Below are positions 62,312 through 64,000 of a stretch of DNA of 64,000 nt, piece after piece. The notes under the pieces were generated by a model, which saw only the letters and a program-made list of their open reading frames with translations, ran no database searches and had not been told where the DNA came from. Each line of letters begins with the position of its first letter. The first letter of the stretch is position 1. The stretch is from contig NZ_JAAAKV010000003.1 of the NCBI RefSeq assembly GCF_009905725.1, positions 214,808 to 278,807 on the forward strand. The letters are read 5' to 3'. This DNA comes from Emticicia sp. CRIBPO (GTDB taxonomy: Bacteria; Bacteroidota; Bacteroidia; Cytophagales; Spirosomataceae). Position numbers and translations under genes: made by a program.

Positions 62312-62612
62312 GATATTTTGTTTTGGTTGAAAATGCGTTTAAGGCAGTAAATATAAAAAATAAGGCGACGCTTTACCGGTTTAGCGGACATTAAATTATT
62401 ATAGGGTATCATCCTTAATCAGCTGGTAGATGAAGACAGAGATTGAGTAGACAAGTAAATCTATCATAGTGATGGATTATGCTCAAAAACATATATTTTT
62501 GTAGAATTATTCTATTCAGACCTGTTATGATATTCTGAACCACCCTTTTGGGGAGGTAATCTGCCCATGTTTCTGGAAGAATTTCCGATTTATTCAATCA
62601 AAGTATAACATA
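62312..62612. other. Divergent control region upstream of the TonB receptor gene
   Basis: About 301 bp; it holds a perfect -7 element at 62494-62501 on the plus strand. No frame or strong hairpin is seen. Confidence 0.5.
62494..62501 (+). promoter_or_regulatory. -7 element (TATTTTTG) upstream of the TonB-dependent receptor gene
   Basis: Exact TAnnTTTG match about 112 bp before the ATG; no TTG at the usual -33 distance, so the promoter may need an activator or another sigma factor. Confidence 0.45.
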
Positions 62613-64000
62613 ATGAAATTTGAAATTAAGGTAAGGCGATTATCCGGAGTAATGATGCTGTCTTTATTATTCCTGAATATCCACATGACTATCGCACAAT
62701 CTGCAGGGAAGGGCTTTCTGAAGGGTAAAGTGGAAGACAGCCAGACCGGGGCCGCTCTTAGTTTTTCAAGCATCCGTATCTTTAAATCTGCTGACAAAAC
62801 CCTGGCGACAGGTAACATCTCCGCTGAAAACGGTGAGTTTTCCATTGAAACACCATATGGCAGCTTTTACGCAGAGATTGAATACATGGGCTATAAAACC
62901 CTTAAAACTCCCGTTTTTGTTATCTCAAAAGAAGCAAGTGTACATCAGTTGGGATCACTGAAACTGGAATCATCTGCCAACGCCCTGGATGAGGTAGTGG
63001 TGCAGGCTGAGAAGAGTTCTATGGAACTGTCACTTGACAAAAGAATATTCAACGTAGGAAAAGATCTGGCCAATGCCGGCGGATCAGCTTCGGATATATT
63101 GATGAACATTCCTTCGGTGTCGGTAGATCCCGACGGCGGCATCAAACTCAGAGGAAGTGACAATGTTCGTATCCTGATTGACGGAAAACCATCCGGATTA
63201 GTGAGTTTCAAGGGCGGTGGAGGATTGCAGCAGCTTCAGGCGAGTATGATTGAGCGTGTTGAAATCATCACCAATCCTTCAGCCAGGTATGAAGCCGAGG
63301 GTATGGCCGGGATCATCAATATTGTCCTTAAAAAAGAAAGAAAAGAAGGATTTAACGGTTCTGTGGAGATCATCACAGGACATCCGGTCAACTACGGCGG
63401 AGCGGCTAACCTTAATTACAGACACCGTAAAGTAAATTTCTTCATCAACTACAGCCTGGCCTACAGGATTCAGCCGGGGATCGGCTCTATCTACCAGGAA
63501 GTATATAATAATGACACGACCTCTATTTTAAAACAAAATAATGACGGTACGGTGGAAGGGTTCAATACCAATATCCGTGGAGGACTGGATTATTTCTTCA
63601 GTGAAAAGAGCATTCTGACCGCTTCTTATTTATACAGAAGAAGCAAAGCGACCAGGGAAACCCACATTCGTTATGAGGATTACCTCTTTAACCTGCAGAA
63701 TTTCAAAGGAACGACTTTCAGAAGACAGGACGAAAAAGAAACGGAGCCTAATTCTGAATACGTTTTGAGTTATAAAAGAACATTTGACCGCAAAGGCCAG
63801 GAGTTTAATGCCGAAGTGCGTTTCCTGGACAACTGGGAAACTTCCGACCAGTTATTTACACAAAGATTTGAATCTGCTGCAGGAGTGCCGGATCCGTCGA
63901 AATCAATCCTTCAGAACTCTTTGAATGATGAATTCGAGAAACAACTGCTTTTCCAGGTGGATTATGTGCAGCCGATCGGTAAAGAAGGTAAGTTTGAAAC
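62613..64000 (+). CDS. TonB-dependent receptor, outer-membrane beta-barrel family (3' end outside window)
   Basis: The frame from ATG 62613 stays open to the window edge, at least 462 residues. The signal peptide is followed by a CarboxypepD_reg-like domain (about 30-115: GFLKGKVEDSQTGAALSFSSIRIF, GEFSIETPYGSFYAEIEYMGYKTL), then a plug domain: NALDEVVVQAEKSS, LMNIPSVSVDPDGGIKLRGSDNVRILIDGKPSG and IERVEIITNPSARYEAEGMAGIINIVLKKE. The beta-barrel begins near residue 245. This architecture (OMP_b-brl_3 type) is common in Bacteroidota and imports or senses unknown ligands. No SusD-like partner can be seen before the edge. Confidence 0.92.
   Translation, partial: MKFEIKVRRLSGVMMLSLLFLNIHMTIAQSAGKGFLKGKVEDSQTGAALSFSSIRIFKSADKTLATGNISAENGEFSIETPYGSFYAEIEYMGYKTLKTPVFVISKEASVHQLGSLKLESSANALDEVVVQAEKSSMELSLDKRIFNVGKDLANAGGSASDILMNIPSVSVDPDGGIKLRGSDNVRILIDGKPSGLVSFKGGGGLQQLQASMIERVEIITNPSARYEAEGMAGIINIVLKKERKEGFNGSVEIITGHPVNYGGAANLNYRHRKVNFFINYSLAYRIQPGIGSIYQEVYNNDTTSILKQNNDGTVEGFNTNIRGGLDYFFSEKSILTASYLYRRSKATRETHIRYEDYLFNLQNFKGTTFRRQDEKETEPNSEYVLSYKRTFDRKGQEFNAEVRFLDNWETSDQLFTQRFESAAGVPDPSKSILQNSLNDEFEKQLLFQVDYVQPIGKEGKFE

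Overview
This 64 kb window looks like chromosomal core sequence of a Bacteroidota member, most likely a Cytophagales relative. The evidence is promoters of the Bacteroidota type (TTG, about 19 nt, then TAnnTTTG), start codons without Shine-Dalgarno sequences, a Tat-exported Gfo/Idh/MocA oxidoreductase, a TonB-dependent receptor of the CarboxypepD_reg/plug type, a PIG-L deacetylase next to Bat-like VWA and TPR proteins, a GH2 enzyme, and family sequences I recognise from Cytophagia. I see no rRNA, tRNA, CRISPR array, prophage or insertion sequence.

Layout. 1-6.7 kb: the end of a Fic protein, an acidic repeat protein interrupted by an in-frame stop, a large acyl-CoA oxidase-type dehydrogenase, and small BON, cupin and lipoprotein genes. 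7-15.5 kb: a short AraC regulator, MATE exporter, acyltransferase 3, LysE/GNAT/cupin/esterase run, KDPG aldolase, and a HipA-like kinase overlapping a DUF3037 gene. 15.6-22.2 kb: a tight seven-gene lipid-modification operon (DUF1475, DUF1295, two CFA-type methyltransferases, alpha/beta hydrolase, flavin amine oxidase family, DUF1365). 22.2-30.6 kb: HTH-Fic protein, DUF3820, AraC regulator, aldehyde dehydrogenase with DUF779, Nudix, YqhD-like dehydrogenase, Tag glycosylase and DUF1801. 30.7-39.7 kb: Gfo/Idh and GH2 enzymes, a TPR protein, a Vsr-like/GNAT-like protein coupled to miaA, and a ThuA/PKD protein. 40-50.3 kb: citrate synthase, LytTR regulator, an ABC exporter/DUF3299/beta-barrel operon, 1-Cys peroxiredoxin, GH25 lysozyme, pgi, and a LysM protein with a ruined transglycosylase domain. 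50.5-64 kb: DUF456, aminotransferase, purC, the PIG-L/VWA/TPR operon, a membrane pyrophosphatase fused to an OmpA-like domain, cyanophycinase with a beta-propeller protein, and the start of a TonB receptor.

How it fits together. Central metabolism (gltA, pgi, eda, purC, alanine-type aminotransferase, acyl-CoA oxidation) is interleaved with envelope functions (CFA-type operon, GH25, LysM, OmpA-tethered pyrophosphatase, beta-barrels) and carbonyl or oxidative stress functions (AldDH/DUF779, YqhD-like, Prx). The best candidates for under-described biology are the CFA-type operon, in which one methyltransferase lacks two of the residues known to matter in E. coli Cfa; the OmpA-tethered pyrophosphatase; the HipA/DUF3037 pair; the homing-endonuclease-like protein coupled to miaA; and the ABC/DUF3299/beta-barrel operon. 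All functional statements are family inference from reading the sequence; no searches were run.
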